The notes: generated from the letters alone by a model not told the origin. DNA of 64,000 bases from JAIQFF01 sp963725615 (GCA_963725615.1 CAVRZO010000009.1:1-64000), one strand, 5' to 3'. Shown: positions 28,250-36,704, numbered from the stretch's first letter. Numbers and translations: made by a program.

Positions 28250-29170
28250 TCATCGCGACGCTCCTTCATAATTCACCGGGGCATGGCCGGCCTTGCTGGA
28301 CTTGTCTCCGGCCGTATCTCCCAACACCGCCACGAACAAATCGGCGATGCTGGGCGTGTGCACGTCGCCGAACGCGGCCAGTTGCTTGCGCTCGACATGA
28401 GCGAGCTTTAAATCGAACAGCAGAATGCTGCGACCGAATCCCTGGCGCTCGTGCATGGGCTTGAGCGCCCGTGCCGCGGCGAGCTGCTCGGGATGAACCA
28501 TCACTTCCAGATAGCGCGACTCCAACTCTTCCATGCTGCAGTCGAAAACGATGCGGCCGCGGTTGATGAACATCACATCGGTGAGGACGTGCTGGATCTC
28601 CTCCACCTGGTGTGTCGTCACCACGATGGTGCGGCTGCGATCGAAGTAGTCGTTCAGCAGGGAATCGTAAAACTGCTTGCGATACAGGATGTCGAGACCG
28701 AGCGTCGGCTCGTCGAGCACCAGAAGTCTGGCGTCGATGGCCATCACGAGGGCGAGGTGCAGTTGGGTGACCATGCCCTTCGACAATTCTCTGACCTTGC
28801 TGGCTCGGTTGATTGTGGTCTTCGCCAGAAAACTTTCCGCCTTGGCCCGATCGAATCTCGGATGCACGCCGGCGACGTAGTCGAGAGCTTGTGAAACCCT
28901 TATCCAGCGCGGTAGCACCGCGACGTCGGAGATGAAGCAGACATCCTGCATGAGCTGGTCGCGCTCGGCCCAGGGGTCGCGGCCCAGCACCCTTAGTTCT
29001 CCCTGGTACGGGGTGAGGCCGAGAATCGCGTTGAGCGCGGTGGTTTTGCCTGCACCGTTGGGACCGATGAGCCCAAGGATGCGGCCCTCTTCAACGCGCA
29101 AATTAATGCCGTCCAGCGCGATGGTTGTGCCGAAGGTCTTGCGGAGGCTGCGGGCTTCTATGCAGGCCAT
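28250..29170 (-). CDS. ABC transporter ATP-binding protein
   Basis: This is a 306-aa ATPase subunit. Walker A is GPNGAGKTT, the signature region is VRELSKGM, Walker B is LLVLDEPTLGLD, and the switch is TTHQ. The C-terminal third (residues about 220-306) is a family-specific accessory region. ATG 29170 (MACIEARSLRKTFG) is preferred over an upstream in-frame start that would reach into the GntR gene. It starts 4 nt after the GntR stop and its TGA overlaps a downstream ATG, so the three genes are translationally linked. Confidence 0.95.
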   Translation of the reverse strand: MACIEARSLRKTFGTTIALDGINLRVEEGRILGLIGPNGAGKTTALNAILGLTPYQGELRVLGRDPWAERDQLMQDVCFISDVAVLPRWIRVSQALDYVAGVHPRFDRAKAESFLAKTTINRASKVRELSKGMVTQLHLALVMAIDARLLVLDEPTLGLDILYRKQFYDSLLNDYFDRSRTIVVTTHQVEEIQHVLTDVMFINRGRIVFDCSMEELESRYLEVMVHPEQLAAARALKPMHERQGFGRSILLFDLKLAHVERKQLAAFGDVHTPSIADLFVAVLGDTAGDKSSKAGHAPVNYEGASR

Positions 29171-29174
29171 GGCG

Positions 29175-29594
29175 TCAGCTTTCCTCCTCGGGGGGATTTG
29201 ACTTCGCGGTTTCCGACGGCGTGGGATCCGAAGACGATGGGCGGGTTGCACCGTTCAGGAGTTCTTCCGCCCTCAGGCCGAGCCGTTGAATAGTCGCGTG
29301 GACCCGGGGCCACTCTTCTTCGAGGAACTTCTGCCGTTCGCCCTGCAGCAACAGACTGCGTGCGCCGGCATTGATGAACATGCCGCGGCCCCGCCGGCTC
29401 TCGACCAGACCCTCGTCCACCAGTTGCTGGTAGCCCTTCAGAACCGTGAGCGGATTGACCCGGTATTCAGCCGCAACATTTCTCACCGAGGGCAGCGGAT
29501 CGCCTTCCTTGAGAACGCCGTCGAGTATCATCGCGACCACGCGGTCGCGAAGCTGGCGGTAGATCGGCTGACTGTCGTTCCACTCACGGTCCAT
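29175..29594 (-). CDS. GntR-family transcriptional regulator (YtrA type)
   Basis: This 139-aa regulator has an N-terminal winged helix (PIYRQLRDRVVAMILDG, then PSVRNVAAEYRVNPLTVLK) and a short helical C-terminus rather than a large effector domain, as in YtrA regulators that control ABC exporters. It lies 5 nt before the ATPase gene. The palindrome upstream of the operon at 30297-30320 is the likely operator, and the protein probably represses the operon in the absence of an inducer. Confidence 0.92.
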   Translation of the reverse strand: MDREWNDSQPIYRQLRDRVVAMILDGVLKEGDPLPSVRNVAAEYRVNPLTVLKGYQQLVDEGLVESRRGRGMFINAGARSLLLQGERQKFLEEEWPRVHATIQRLGLRAEELLNGATRPSSSDPTPSETAKSNPPEEES

Positions 29595-29645
29595 CAGGTT
29601 TTTCCAGAGAGCCCTTACCAGACCTTACCAGAGATACCACGTGCC

Positions 29646-30215
29646 TCAGTTCGTCCGGTGCAAGTCGAAGTGCGCGTGGATCGGCTTGTCCTTCATCATG
29701 AACGTCCAATCCTCGGTGTGATGGTTGGCGTCGAGGATAGTGAACACCGAATGGTGCATGTGGTACTCCGTACTCCCACTGATGTCCTTGAACTCGAACT
29801 CGATCGTCTTGCCGTCGGGCGACATCTTGCCGGTCATTCGCGGCCGGTTCCCCGCATCGCAATAGTGAACCAGCGTGAGCTGGTCTGCGTCCACGTAAAG
29901 CATCGTCACCGGATGGTCGTACTTAGTCGCATCCAATGGCGTCCCTGCTTCCTGCAACTCGTGCACGAGCGCGTTCCCCCGAGAGGTTACGCGCAGTGAG
30001 ACGTGGAGCGGCTTGCCGCCTGACATCGCCGGCATCTCCGGCACGGCGACGGGGCCTTCCCATTCTCCCGCCAGGGTTTTCATGGTTGCGAAGGACTTCT
30101 GCGCCTCGGACGGCACCGGAGCCACGGAGGACTTTTGCGCGTCCGACTGCGCGAAAGCCATAACGGTCGAGAGCGACAGCAGAACAACGGGCAACATAAT
30201 TCGAAGGGATTTCAT
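29646..30215 (-). CDS. Secreted protein with DUF1579-like fold
   Basis: The protein has 189 aa. A signal peptide (MKSLRIMLPVVLLSLSTVMAFA) is followed by a lipocalin-like domain. It begins KTLAGEWEGPVA and continues with HELQEAGTPLDATKYDHPVT, DADQLTLVHYCDAGNRPRMTG and FEFKDISG. Two ATGs lie 6 nt apart (30221 and 30215). The second is chosen because AGGAG stands 7 nt before it. It is the first gene of the GntR/ABC operon and may be the cargo-binding or envelope accessory part. Confidence 0.8.
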   Translation of the reverse strand: MKSLRIMLPVVLLSLSTVMAFAQSDAQKSSVAPVPSEAQKSFATMKTLAGEWEGPVAVPEMPAMSGGKPLHVSLRVTSRGNALVHELQEAGTPLDATKYDHPVTMLYVDADQLTLVHYCDAGNRPRMTGKMSPDGKTIEFEFKDISGSTEYHMHHSVFTILDANHHTEDWTFMMKDKPIHAHFDLHRTN

Positions 30216-30296
30216 TTTCATTCTCCTCAGTCTTTTGAACTTTCCGGGCATGCGTGCTCAAGTGCGATCGACCAGCGCTAATCGATCTTCTTGTCT

Positions 30297-30320
30297 AGTG
30301 TTATAGTTAACTACAACACT
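30297..30320. promoter_or_regulatory. 24-bp palindromic operator of the GntR/ABC operon
   Basis: AGTGTTATAGTTAACTACAACACT is centred on GTTAAC; its two 12-bp halves match except for one position. On the minus strand a TTGACA hexamer (30329-30334) ends 8 nt upstream, so the palindrome covers the spacer and -10 region of the likely promoter. It lies about 80 nt upstream of the secreted-protein start. A GntR dimer binding here would block transcription. Confidence 0.7.
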
Positions 30321-30428
30321 ATGTAACGTGTCAATCTGTTTCTGGTAGGCAACACAAGGTCAAGATTCTGCGGAGGTTAGTATGATTTGCAGTCCTGCGG
30401 GAGGGTTCTTGGAGAGCAAAAACCAAGG

Positions 30429-31475
30429 TCAAAAGCCCACGAACACCGGTTCGGGTTCAAGATGAATGCTCCAGAGTTCGTCTACGCGCTGCTGGATGTG
30501 GTCTTTTAGTCCCAGAATGTCAGCGGCGGTGGCTTCTCCGCGGTTCACGATGGCTAACGCATGTTTGCGCGAGATCCCGACTCGCCCGCTGCTGTAACCC
30601 TTGCTGAAGCCGGAGTGCTCGACCAGCCAGGCGGCGGAAACTTTTCTCTGGGCATCAAGGGCAGGATAGCTGGGGACCTGCAATCCCTTGGCCGCCGCGC
30701 GCCGGACGAGTTCGGCATATTGTTCCGCCGAGAGCACCGGATTTTTGAAGAACGAACCGGCGCTGCGACAGTCCTCGTCGCCGGGAGTGATGAGCATGGC
30801 TTTTGCGGCGCGTATGCGGCGCACGGCTTCGCGGGTGCTGGTCAATGACGGACTGTTTTGAAACCCGGCAAAATGCCTTTTCAGGTCTGCGTAGTCGATG
30901 CGAGGTTTGCCGCCGGGTATCAGGGCGTAGGTGACGCGCAGGATGATGAAGCGTCCCCGTTCGCTGGTGTTGAAGATGCTGGTGCGATATTGGAATCCGC
31001 AAGCTTCGGCGCAGAGCTCGCGAACCTGTCCGTCGTGAAGATCGAAGACGAGGACCGACTCGATGGTTTCGGAGACTTCCTGGCCGTAAGCGCCGACATT
31101 TTGAACGGGGGTCCCGCCCACGCTGCCCGGAATACCGCTCAGACACTCAACTCCGGCGCAGTTTATGGCGACGGTGCGGGCCACGAACCTGTCCCACTCT
31201 TCGCCCGCCCCCACTTCGAAGAACATTTTGCCACTTTCGGCGCGCTCCTCGATTCCCCGAACCGCGAGTTTCAGGACCAGGCCGGGCCAGCCTGCGTCAG
31301 AGACCACCAAGTTGCTGCCGCCGCCTAACACAAACAGGGGAAGGTCTTTCGAGCGCGCGAAATTGACGGCCTCGGCTACCTCGGCCGCCGATTTCGGCTC
31401 GGTAAAATAGTGTGCCGGCCCTCCCACTCTGAAGGTTGTGAGAGGGGCTAAGTATACGTTTTCCAGAACCGTCAT
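30429..31475 (-). CDS. murB: UDP-N-acetylenolpyruvoylglucosamine reductase
   Basis: This 348-aa flavoenzyme reduces UDP-GlcNAc-enolpyruvate to UDP-MurNAc in peptidoglycan synthesis. FAD-binding segments are VLGGGSNLVVSD and GIPGSVGGTPVQNVGAYGQE. The active-site Tyr/Arg lie in QYRTSIF, the proton-donor Ser in SAGSFFKNP, and the C-terminal Glu in EPEPVFVGF. It is of the longer E. coli-like type. It is divergent from the bacilliredoxin gene and not in a mur cluster. Confidence 0.96.
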   Translation of the reverse strand: MTVLENVYLAPLTTFRVGGPAHYFTEPKSAAEVAEAVNFARSKDLPLFVLGGGSNLVVSDAGWPGLVLKLAVRGIEERAESGKMFFEVGAGEEWDRFVARTVAINCAGVECLSGIPGSVGGTPVQNVGAYGQEVSETIESVLVFDLHDGQVRELCAEACGFQYRTSIFNTSERGRFIILRVTYALIPGGKPRIDYADLKRHFAGFQNSPSLTSTREAVRRIRAAKAMLITPGDEDCRSAGSFFKNPVLSAEQYAELVRRAAAKGLQVPSYPALDAQRKVSAAWLVEHSGFSKGYSSGRVGISRKHALAIVNRGEATAADILGLKDHIQQRVDELWSIHLEPEPVFVGF

Positions 31476-31619
31476 GGTGGTATGATGGCTTCACTATATA
31501 CGACGGGAACAGGCACCTGTGGCAGCGTCGGAGCGGTACGTCAGGACACATCCTGCTGTGACTTGCGCCGCTCGGAGCCGGAATTTCGCGTCGTATTAAA
31601 ACGACCCTGAGGAGAAGAA

Positions 31620-32054
31620 ATGTTTCCAGAGATGATGGTGGTTCCGATGCGCGAGGAGTTGACCCGTCTCGGCATTGAGGAGCTCCGTACCGCAGCTGAC
31701 GTCGATCGCGCCATACCCAATCAACCCGGCACAACCATGGTAGTGGTGAACTCCATTTGCGGATGTGCCGCCGGCCGCATGCGCCCCGCGGTCCGGGCCG
31801 CGCTGCAACACTCCACTCGTCCGGAGAGACTTTTCAGCGTCTTTGCCGGCCAGGACAAAGATGCCACTGAACGCGCCCGTTCTTATTTTGTGGGATATCC
31901 GCCATCTTCCCCGTCGATTGTGCTGCTGCAAGACGGCAAAGTGGTCCACATGATGCATCGCAGCGACATTGAACATCGCGAGGCCGTGGACATCGCCACC
32001 GAACTGAAAAGGGTCTTCGACAAATTCTGCGTCAAACCCGCTGTACTCGCGTAA
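31620..32054 (+). CDS. Bacilliredoxin (BrxA/BrxB, YphP/YqiW family)
   Basis: This is a 144-aa thioredoxin-fold protein. The CGC active site lies in NSICGCAAGRMRP near residue 45. It removes bacillithiol or a similar low-molecular-weight thiol from S-thiolated proteins under oxidative stress. The family C-terminus (VHMMHRSDIEHREAVDIATEL) is intact. GAGGAG stands about 8 nt before the ATG. Whether this organism makes bacillithiol is not shown in the window. Confidence 0.94.
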   Translation: MFPEMMVVPMREELTRLGIEELRTAADVDRAIPNQPGTTMVVVNSICGCAAGRMRPAVRAALQHSTRPERLFSVFAGQDKDATERARSYFVGYPPSSPSIVLLQDGKVVHMMHRSDIEHREAVDIATELKRVFDKFCVKPAVLA

Positions 32055-32073
32055 CAGTCACATAACACCACGT

Positions 32074-32186
32074 ACCACGTAGGGGCAGGTGTCCCACCTG
32101 CCCGGCGGAGCGAAGCTCCGCGCGGGTTTAGACCTTAGGCGAGCTTTGCTCGCCCGCCCAGATGAGGACATCTGGGCCTACGTGGT
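32074..32186. repeat. ACCACGT...ACGTGGT inverted repeat with covarying hairpins
   Basis: Ends ACCACGT and ACGTGGT enclose AGGGGCAGGTG/CCACCTGCC-type and GCGGAGCGAAGCTCCGC hairpins, plus GGCGAGC.TTT.GCTCGCC. It sits between convergent genes. Related elements lie at 35203-35332, 36577-36704, 39173-39231 and 55616-55665. Confidence 0.75.
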
Positions 32187-32207
32187 TCGTGAAGCCTACG
32201 GTAAATT

Positions 32208-34511
32208 TTAAAAGCGGAAAAGATACGACGCTTTTACGAACAGGCCTCGCCCGTTATTCCTCATGCGGCCGCCGTGCAGAAGATCTCCATCCACGTCATT
32301 CCTTAAAGGCAGCAGTACATTCTCCAGATTGCTGTTGTAGCCGACATAGATTGCAGTACTGGGATGCACCAGGTAGGTGATCAGAAAGTCGGCGTTGAAA
32401 TTCTTGGTGGTCTCGAGAAAAGTGAATGCAGGATTGGCCAACACCGAGTTGTACTCTCCAATAAAGCGCAACGACAGTCTCTTCGTGTACTGGTAATTCC
32501 ACTTGGAACGAATGATGTGATTGTTCAGGCTGCCGGGTGCTCCCAGCCGGTTGTGCAACCGGAAGAGTATGTACGTGTTGTCGACCCGCAGCGATCGGCT
32601 CGGCCGCACAGTTAAGGTGGCGTTGACACTGCTCCGCCCCGCGATAAATGGGGCTACGCCGTCGGGCGCGTCGTAGTTGATGCGGGTGCCAAAACGATAG
32701 TCCACCTGAAAAGAGATTGGCCGGTAGAGGCTGGTCTTGAACTCAACCTCGGTGGTGTGGCGAACATACTTCTGGTTCGACGTCAGGACGCTGAAGTCCC
32801 TCGGCCGCAGCAATTCCATCTCTTTCGCGTAGTAGAAGTTGAGAAAGGTCTGGCCTACAAACTCGGTTTTCAGGGCGGGGAAGTAACCGGAGTTCAGGTA
32901 ATTCCCCTCGTGATCGAACGTGTGGTAAATCTCCATCTGCGGTCCCCAGGAAATCAGGTGCTTGCCTTCCGGACGGAAACTGTATTGCACCCGCTGATAG
33001 AGATTGTGGATGTCAGGCTGCGGATCAAAGCCGGTGAAGGTGCGAAATCCGTCACTACGGTCGGAGTAGTCGAGTGCGTAGGTAAGTTTTCTGCCCTCCC
33101 GATTCAGCCAAACTTCGGCCGCGGGGCCCGCGAGATACGTGCCCAGCGTACAAACGTTATTGCGAGTGTCGCTGCACAGCGTGGAGCTCACAACTCCCTG
33201 GAAACTCGCAACCCAGTTCGAATTCAGATTGAAGCGGCCATCGATTCCGCCTACCCGGTTGAAGTACGGGCCTTCTTCGCGATCGGTAAACATCACTCCC
33301 AGCGACGACTGGTTGCCCAGGTCGCGACTGACGCGGCCTACAGCAAAGTAGGCATGCTGTCCGAATAGCGGGTTATCAGGAGCCACCTCAGTTCCTGGAG
33401 AAGCGTCATCAGCCACCAGCATGCCGACGGCCCACGGCCCGTCTTTACCAGTGAGACGCGCACCCCATTGCGGGTCCACGATTCGGCGAGTGAAGAGCAG
33501 CGGGATCGGAGTCTGGAAATAGTTGGAGTTCTCCAGAAAGAACGGGCGCTTCTCCGGAAACTGGACTTCGAAACGCTGATTTACCGTGACCTGGGGGTCA
33601 TCGGATTCGATCTGGCTGAAGTCGGGATTCGCGGTTGCATCCACAACGAACTTGTCTTTTACGACGGCTTTTGCATCGAGACCGATCTGCCCAAAAGCAT
33701 CGCGCTGCGTGAATGTGGGATGGTCCAGGTCCCGCAGGTCCAACTCCCGGAACGAGCGAAAAATTCCGTAGGGGATCAGTTGGAAATTGTGTCCGGGAGA
33801 AATATCTTCGAGGCCGGTGGCGTCCCCTTCCTGATTCAGACGGCCGATGATGCGGCTGGAATACTGGGGCCAGAATGCCTCTTCATTGTTGCGTTTGGTA
33901 TCCCGGTTGAGCAGGATGCCCCAGGTTTGAGGATCGTTCGAGGCAAAACGCAGGCTGCGAAATGGGATGGCGAACCTGACCACGAAGCCCTCCGGCGTGA
34001 GCTTTGCCTCCGTGCTGAACACGGTGTCGAACGAAAGATCGAAACCCTGGCCTTCGGTCCAGAGGGCGTCGGCCTGAACCCCCAGGGCATTGGAGAAAAA
34101 AGCGTAGGCCCGGCGATGATCGTGGAAGGTATCCAGCATCACCTCAACCGCATCATCGTCAAATACGTCTTCGCGATGCGAAAGCCGGGCTCGAACTTTC
34201 TCCGGCTCACTGTCGAAGCAAACAAAGATCACATACAGGTTCTTGTCGTCATAGCCAAGGTAGGCCTCGGTGCGGTGCGTAGTCGGCTCACCGTCGCTGG
34301 GAGTGCGCTGAATGAAGCGATCAACCTTCGCCAGCTTGCCTTCCCATGCCGGGCCGGGCTTCATCTGCAAAAAGTCCTCCAGCGAGGGAGGACTGCTGAC
34401 ACGCCGGATATTGACCTGACCAAAGGTCGGCGGCGGAGCGGCAAGGAGGAGTTCCGGCACGGCCATCACAATGGCCGCCGTGCCGCACAGTACTGTTCCT
34501 ATCCAACGCAA
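32208..34511 (-). CDS. DUF5916 outer-membrane protein with CBM9-like N-terminus
   Basis: This is a 767-aa protein. A signal peptide (WIGTVLCGTAAIVMAVPELL) is followed by a carbohydrate-binding-like sandwich with AYLGYDDKNLYVIFVCFDSE and LSHREDVFDDDAVEVMLDT. A large C-terminal beta-barrel (about residues 230-767) ends in an aromatic residue (FVKASYLFRF), the outer-membrane insertion signal. It belongs to the DUF5916 family common in Acidobacteriota and Bacteroidota. Function is unproved; binding or transport of glycans is often proposed. It is a single gene with a repeat-rich 3' side. Confidence 0.9.
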   Translation of the reverse strand: MRWIGTVLCGTAAIVMAVPELLLAAPPPTFGQVNIRRVSSPPSLEDFLQMKPGPAWEGKLAKVDRFIQRTPSDGEPTTHRTEAYLGYDDKNLYVIFVCFDSEPEKVRARLSHREDVFDDDAVEVMLDTFHDHRRAYAFFSNALGVQADALWTEGQGFDLSFDTVFSTEAKLTPEGFVVRFAIPFRSLRFASNDPQTWGILLNRDTKRNNEEAFWPQYSSRIIGRLNQEGDATGLEDISPGHNFQLIPYGIFRSFRELDLRDLDHPTFTQRDAFGQIGLDAKAVVKDKFVVDATANPDFSQIESDDPQVTVNQRFEVQFPEKRPFFLENSNYFQTPIPLLFTRRIVDPQWGARLTGKDGPWAVGMLVADDASPGTEVAPDNPLFGQHAYFAVGRVSRDLGNQSSLGVMFTDREEGPYFNRVGGIDGRFNLNSNWVASFQGVVSSTLCSDTRNNVCTLGTYLAGPAAEVWLNREGRKLTYALDYSDRSDGFRTFTGFDPQPDIHNLYQRVQYSFRPEGKHLISWGPQMEIYHTFDHEGNYLNSGYFPALKTEFVGQTFLNFYYAKEMELLRPRDFSVLTSNQKYVRHTTEVEFKTSLYRPISFQVDYRFGTRINYDAPDGVAPFIAGRSSVNATLTVRPSRSLRVDNTYILFRLHNRLGAPGSLNNHIIRSKWNYQYTKRLSLRFIGEYNSVLANPAFTFLETTKNFNADFLITYLVHPSTAIYVGYNSNLENVLLPLRNDVDGDLLHGGRMRNNGRGLFVKASYLFRF

Positions 34512-34554
34512 GCCCGTCTCCTTAGTTGTTGTTGGTCTACCGTTGCTTTAGACG

Positions 34555-34570
34555 CAGGCGAGAGCGCCTG
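34555..34570. other. Perfect small hairpin in the DUF5916 leader
   Basis: Stem CAGGCG/CGCCTG surrounds an AGAG loop about 44 nt upstream of the DUF5916 start. It could be a 5'-UTR structure; there is no other support. Confidence 0.25.
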
Positions 34571-34614
34571 GTCACGCAACGCCTTTTCCCAGGATGTAAA
34601 ACGTTGTGAAGAAA

Positions 34615-35187
34615 CTACTGTGGCTGTTTCGGACGGCGCACGGCACGGAATGTCATCTCATGGGCGTGGCTTAGGGTACGCCGCTTCCAGGCAAAGAAAA
34701 GTTCAGCATAGCTTTCCGTGATGTATGACTGGCGGTCGATTCCCAGGCGGCGGGCGGTCTGGTCAATCCAGCGCGCCGGCCCTTCAATCTCGCCAAAGAA
34801 TCCGATGGGGGTTTCATCTAGGACGACATGGCCCTCGCCGTCGCTCCACTCCGCGCGAAATTTTTCGTAGCGGAAGGATGGGACGTAACCGAGTGCCAGC
34901 AATATTTTTTCAAACTCTTCGCCGTCGTCAATTCCGGTTTGAGTCTCAACTCGGGTCTTGTGGGAGGTCACCTTGCTCCTGGCCTTGTGGGTCAGCAGCC
35001 AACTGGTCCCGTACTTGCGCAGGCGAAGGAGTTCGCCGCGTTTGCGCAGAGGCTGTCCCGGCAGATCAAACAGAGTGTTGGTTTCGTGGGTCCGTCGCGT
35101 CACCTGACGAAACTTCGCCGCCCGCAGCTGTCGCGTAAGTTCGCGGACATTGTCGACACGAAACTTGATTTCAACTTCGTTTGGCAT
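34615..35187 (-). CDS. CYTH-domain triphosphatase / class IV adenylate cyclase-like protein
   Basis: The 190-aa protein starts MPNEVEIKFRV, containing the ExExK signature. A tunnel fold follows with RLRKYGTSWLLTHKARSK, ETQTGIDDGEEF, VVLDETPIGFFGEIEGP and GIDRQSYITESYAELF. CYTH proteins hydrolyse inorganic triphosphate or thiamine triphosphate, or cyclise ATP; the sequence alone does not decide. ATG 35187 is preferred to an upstream one at 35208 because the motif is normally at the extreme N-terminus and the upstream frame enters repeat sequence. Confidence 0.88.
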   Translation of the reverse strand: MPNEVEIKFRVDNVRELTRQLRAAKFRQVTRRTHETNTLFDLPGQPLRKRGELLRLRKYGTSWLLTHKARSKVTSHKTRVETQTGIDDGEEFEKILLALGYVPSFRYEKFRAEWSDGEGHVVLDETPIGFFGEIEGPARWIDQTARRLGIDRQSYITESYAELFFAWKRRTLSHAHEMTFRAVRRPKQPQ

Positions 35188-35202
35188 AGACGTCGGAGCG
35201 CT

Positions 35203-35332
35203 GCACAAACCACGTAGGGACAGATGTCCTCATCTGTCCAGTCGAGCGAAGCTCGACTTCTATTTGCCGCACAAATAGCGGAGCGTTACTCCGCTGGATA
35301 GATGAGGACATCTGTCCCTACGTGGTTTGTGC
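35203..35332. repeat. 130-bp element with 33-bp perfect terminal inverted repeats
   Basis: 35203-35235 is the exact inverse of 35300-35332 (GCACAAACCACGTAGGGACA... against ...TGTCCCTACGTGGTTTGTGC). Inside are GTCGAGCGAAGCTCGAC and GCGGAGCGTTACTCCGC hairpins. It has no coding capacity of its own and is probably a non-autonomous mobile or REP-like element. Confidence 0.85.
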
Positions 35333-35342
35333 AGTGCCCGCA

Positions 35343-36315
35343 TCACGAAAACGTCGGCAGCTTCACCAAATCGTCGCGCGGCACGGGTTCCAGCGGATTG
35401 CCCGCCTTGCGCCAGGCTGCTCAGTCCGCCCACGATCACGAACGCGTTGAATCCTTCTTCCCGCAGCATGTGCGCCACCCGGGCGCTAGTCGCTTCGCGT
35501 GCTCAAGTACAGTAGACATAAATGTCTTTGTCCTTGGGTATGTTTTTGAGTTCTTCCTTGATATTGTTTGGTTCCAGCCGGATCGATCCCTTGATCCTCG
35601 CTGTCGCTGCGTCGTAGTAGCCATGGCTGCGGACATCCATGAGGAGAACCTTGTCCTTGTCCTCGGAAGACAGCCGGCGCGTCACCTCCTGCACCTGTAC
35701 ACGCGGCACAACTCGGTAGACGGCATGCTTTCGATAGAGCCAGACCCGGTATAACGCGTAGCCGATGATGGCGAAGATGGTTACGGCTTCGACGGCGCGG
35801 CCCGCGGTTTGAAAGCCGTGTATTACGGAAACCAGAACATCGCGGAACAAGTAACCCACCGCAACATAGACGCCGGCGTAGAGCGACGCTCCCAGGAGAT
35901 CGAGCCGCAAAAAGGTGTCCAGAGGCATCCGCATGCTTCCGGCCAGCGGTGGCGCCATGGTGTTGATCCCGGGAACAAATTTGGCAAACAGCAGAGTGGC
36001 CTTACCGCGCTTGTAGAAAGATTCGGCCGATCGCAGGATGCAGGTTTCGGGGTTGACCGATAGTTTGCAGAGAAACCCGAGCAGGCTCCACCCCGTGTAG
36101 CGTCCGGCCACGAAGAGCAGGGTATCGCCCAGCATCATGGCCAGAAGTGCCAGCAGCAAAAGGCGGGTAAGATTCAGAACTCCGGAAGCGGCGGCCGCAC
36201 CGCCCGCCACCAGGGCCACGGCTGCGGGCACGGGCATTCCTAAGGCTTCGGCAAGGACAATGAAGAACACCAACAGATATCCGTGGTGTCCGATGAGTGA
36301 GAGTAACGGTTGCAT
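35343..36315 (-). CDS. DedA/VTT membrane protein fused to rhodanese, with in-frame UGA
   Basis: Residues 1-210 form a DedA/VTT membrane domain with LAEALGMPVPAAVALVAGG and the FAKFVPGINTMAPPLAG signature. Residues about 225-330 form a rhodanese domain. Its catalytic loop reads DIYVYCT, then UGA (35505-35503), then AREATSARVAHMLREEGFN in the same frame. The stop therefore sits two codons after the active-site Cys, where I recall a second Cys in relatives. Reading through continues the domain. A further shift by one base near 35418 joins GGLS to AWRKAGNPLEPVPRDDLVK and a stop at 35345-35343. If UGA terminates, the protein is 270 aa. Selenocysteine insertion, nonsense mutation or sequence error are the alternatives. 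Confidence 0.8.
35472..35486 (-). promoter_or_regulatory. Candidate bacterial SECIS hairpin downstream of the UGA
   Basis: Sixteen nt after UGA, GCGCC pairs with GGCGC around a CGGGU loop. A weaker lower stem (35497-35492 with 35467-35462) extends it across an internal loop. Loop distance (22-26 nt from UGA) and a G in the first two loop positions fit the known bSECIS consensus. GC-rich coding DNA makes chance hairpins common. Confidence 0.4.
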
Positions 36316-36344
36316 CCGCAGGCTGGTTGCGCCTGCGCTAGTAT

Positions 36345-36371
36345 AAAGAAAAAGGGCGGCCTCTGCCGCCC
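36345..36371 (-). terminator. Rho-independent terminator, minus strand
   Basis: Stem GGGCGG/CCGCCC with a 6-nt loop is followed on the minus strand by TTTTTCTTT. It is placed to end transcripts arriving from the truncated gene at 36397-36568. Confidence 0.75.
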
Positions 36372-36396
36372 CTCAGGTCCTTCAGTTCGCGAACCA

Positions 36397-36568
36397 CTAC
36401 TTCGACATATCCATGTTGCCCATTTTGTCGGCCTTGAGCATCTTCACGCTCATGACGTGAATCTGGTCCTTGTCGGCATAGACATGCGCGCTCACTTCCA
36501 CGTGATGACCTTCATGTCCCTTGAAGGCCTCGGGATTGACCACGTCCCAGACTTCATTGAAGGGCGCA
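36397..36568 (-). pseudogene. C-terminal remnant of a small secreted protein
   Basis: The minus-strand frame ends with FNEVWDVVNPEAFKGHEGHH, then VEVSAHVYADKDQIHVMSVK and MLKADKMGNMDMSK to the stop at 36397-36399. It resembles the tail of small exported His/Lys-rich proteins common in Acidobacteriota. The 5' part is missing: the frame is cut by the palindromic repeat at 36577-36704. A terminator follows, so the original transcription unit is still visible. Confidence 0.55.
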
Positions 36569-36576
36569 CGATCACG

Positions 36577-36704
36577 CGTAGGCCCGGACGCCCTCGTCCG
36601 GGTGGCGAGCGAAGCTCGCCTGGGGGGATCGCTTCGAATTCAGGGGGGCTGGCCGCGTTTGCCGAGCTGCGCTCGGCTGGGCGGGTGGGGCATCCGCCCC
36701 TACG
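36577..36704. repeat. CGTAGG...CCTACG repeat with covarying hairpins
   Basis: It contains GGCGAGCGAAGCTCGCC and GCCGAGCTGCGCTCGGC, the same hairpin core as at 32074-32186 but with changed and compensated stems. It interrupts the secreted-protein remnant. Confidence 0.65.
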
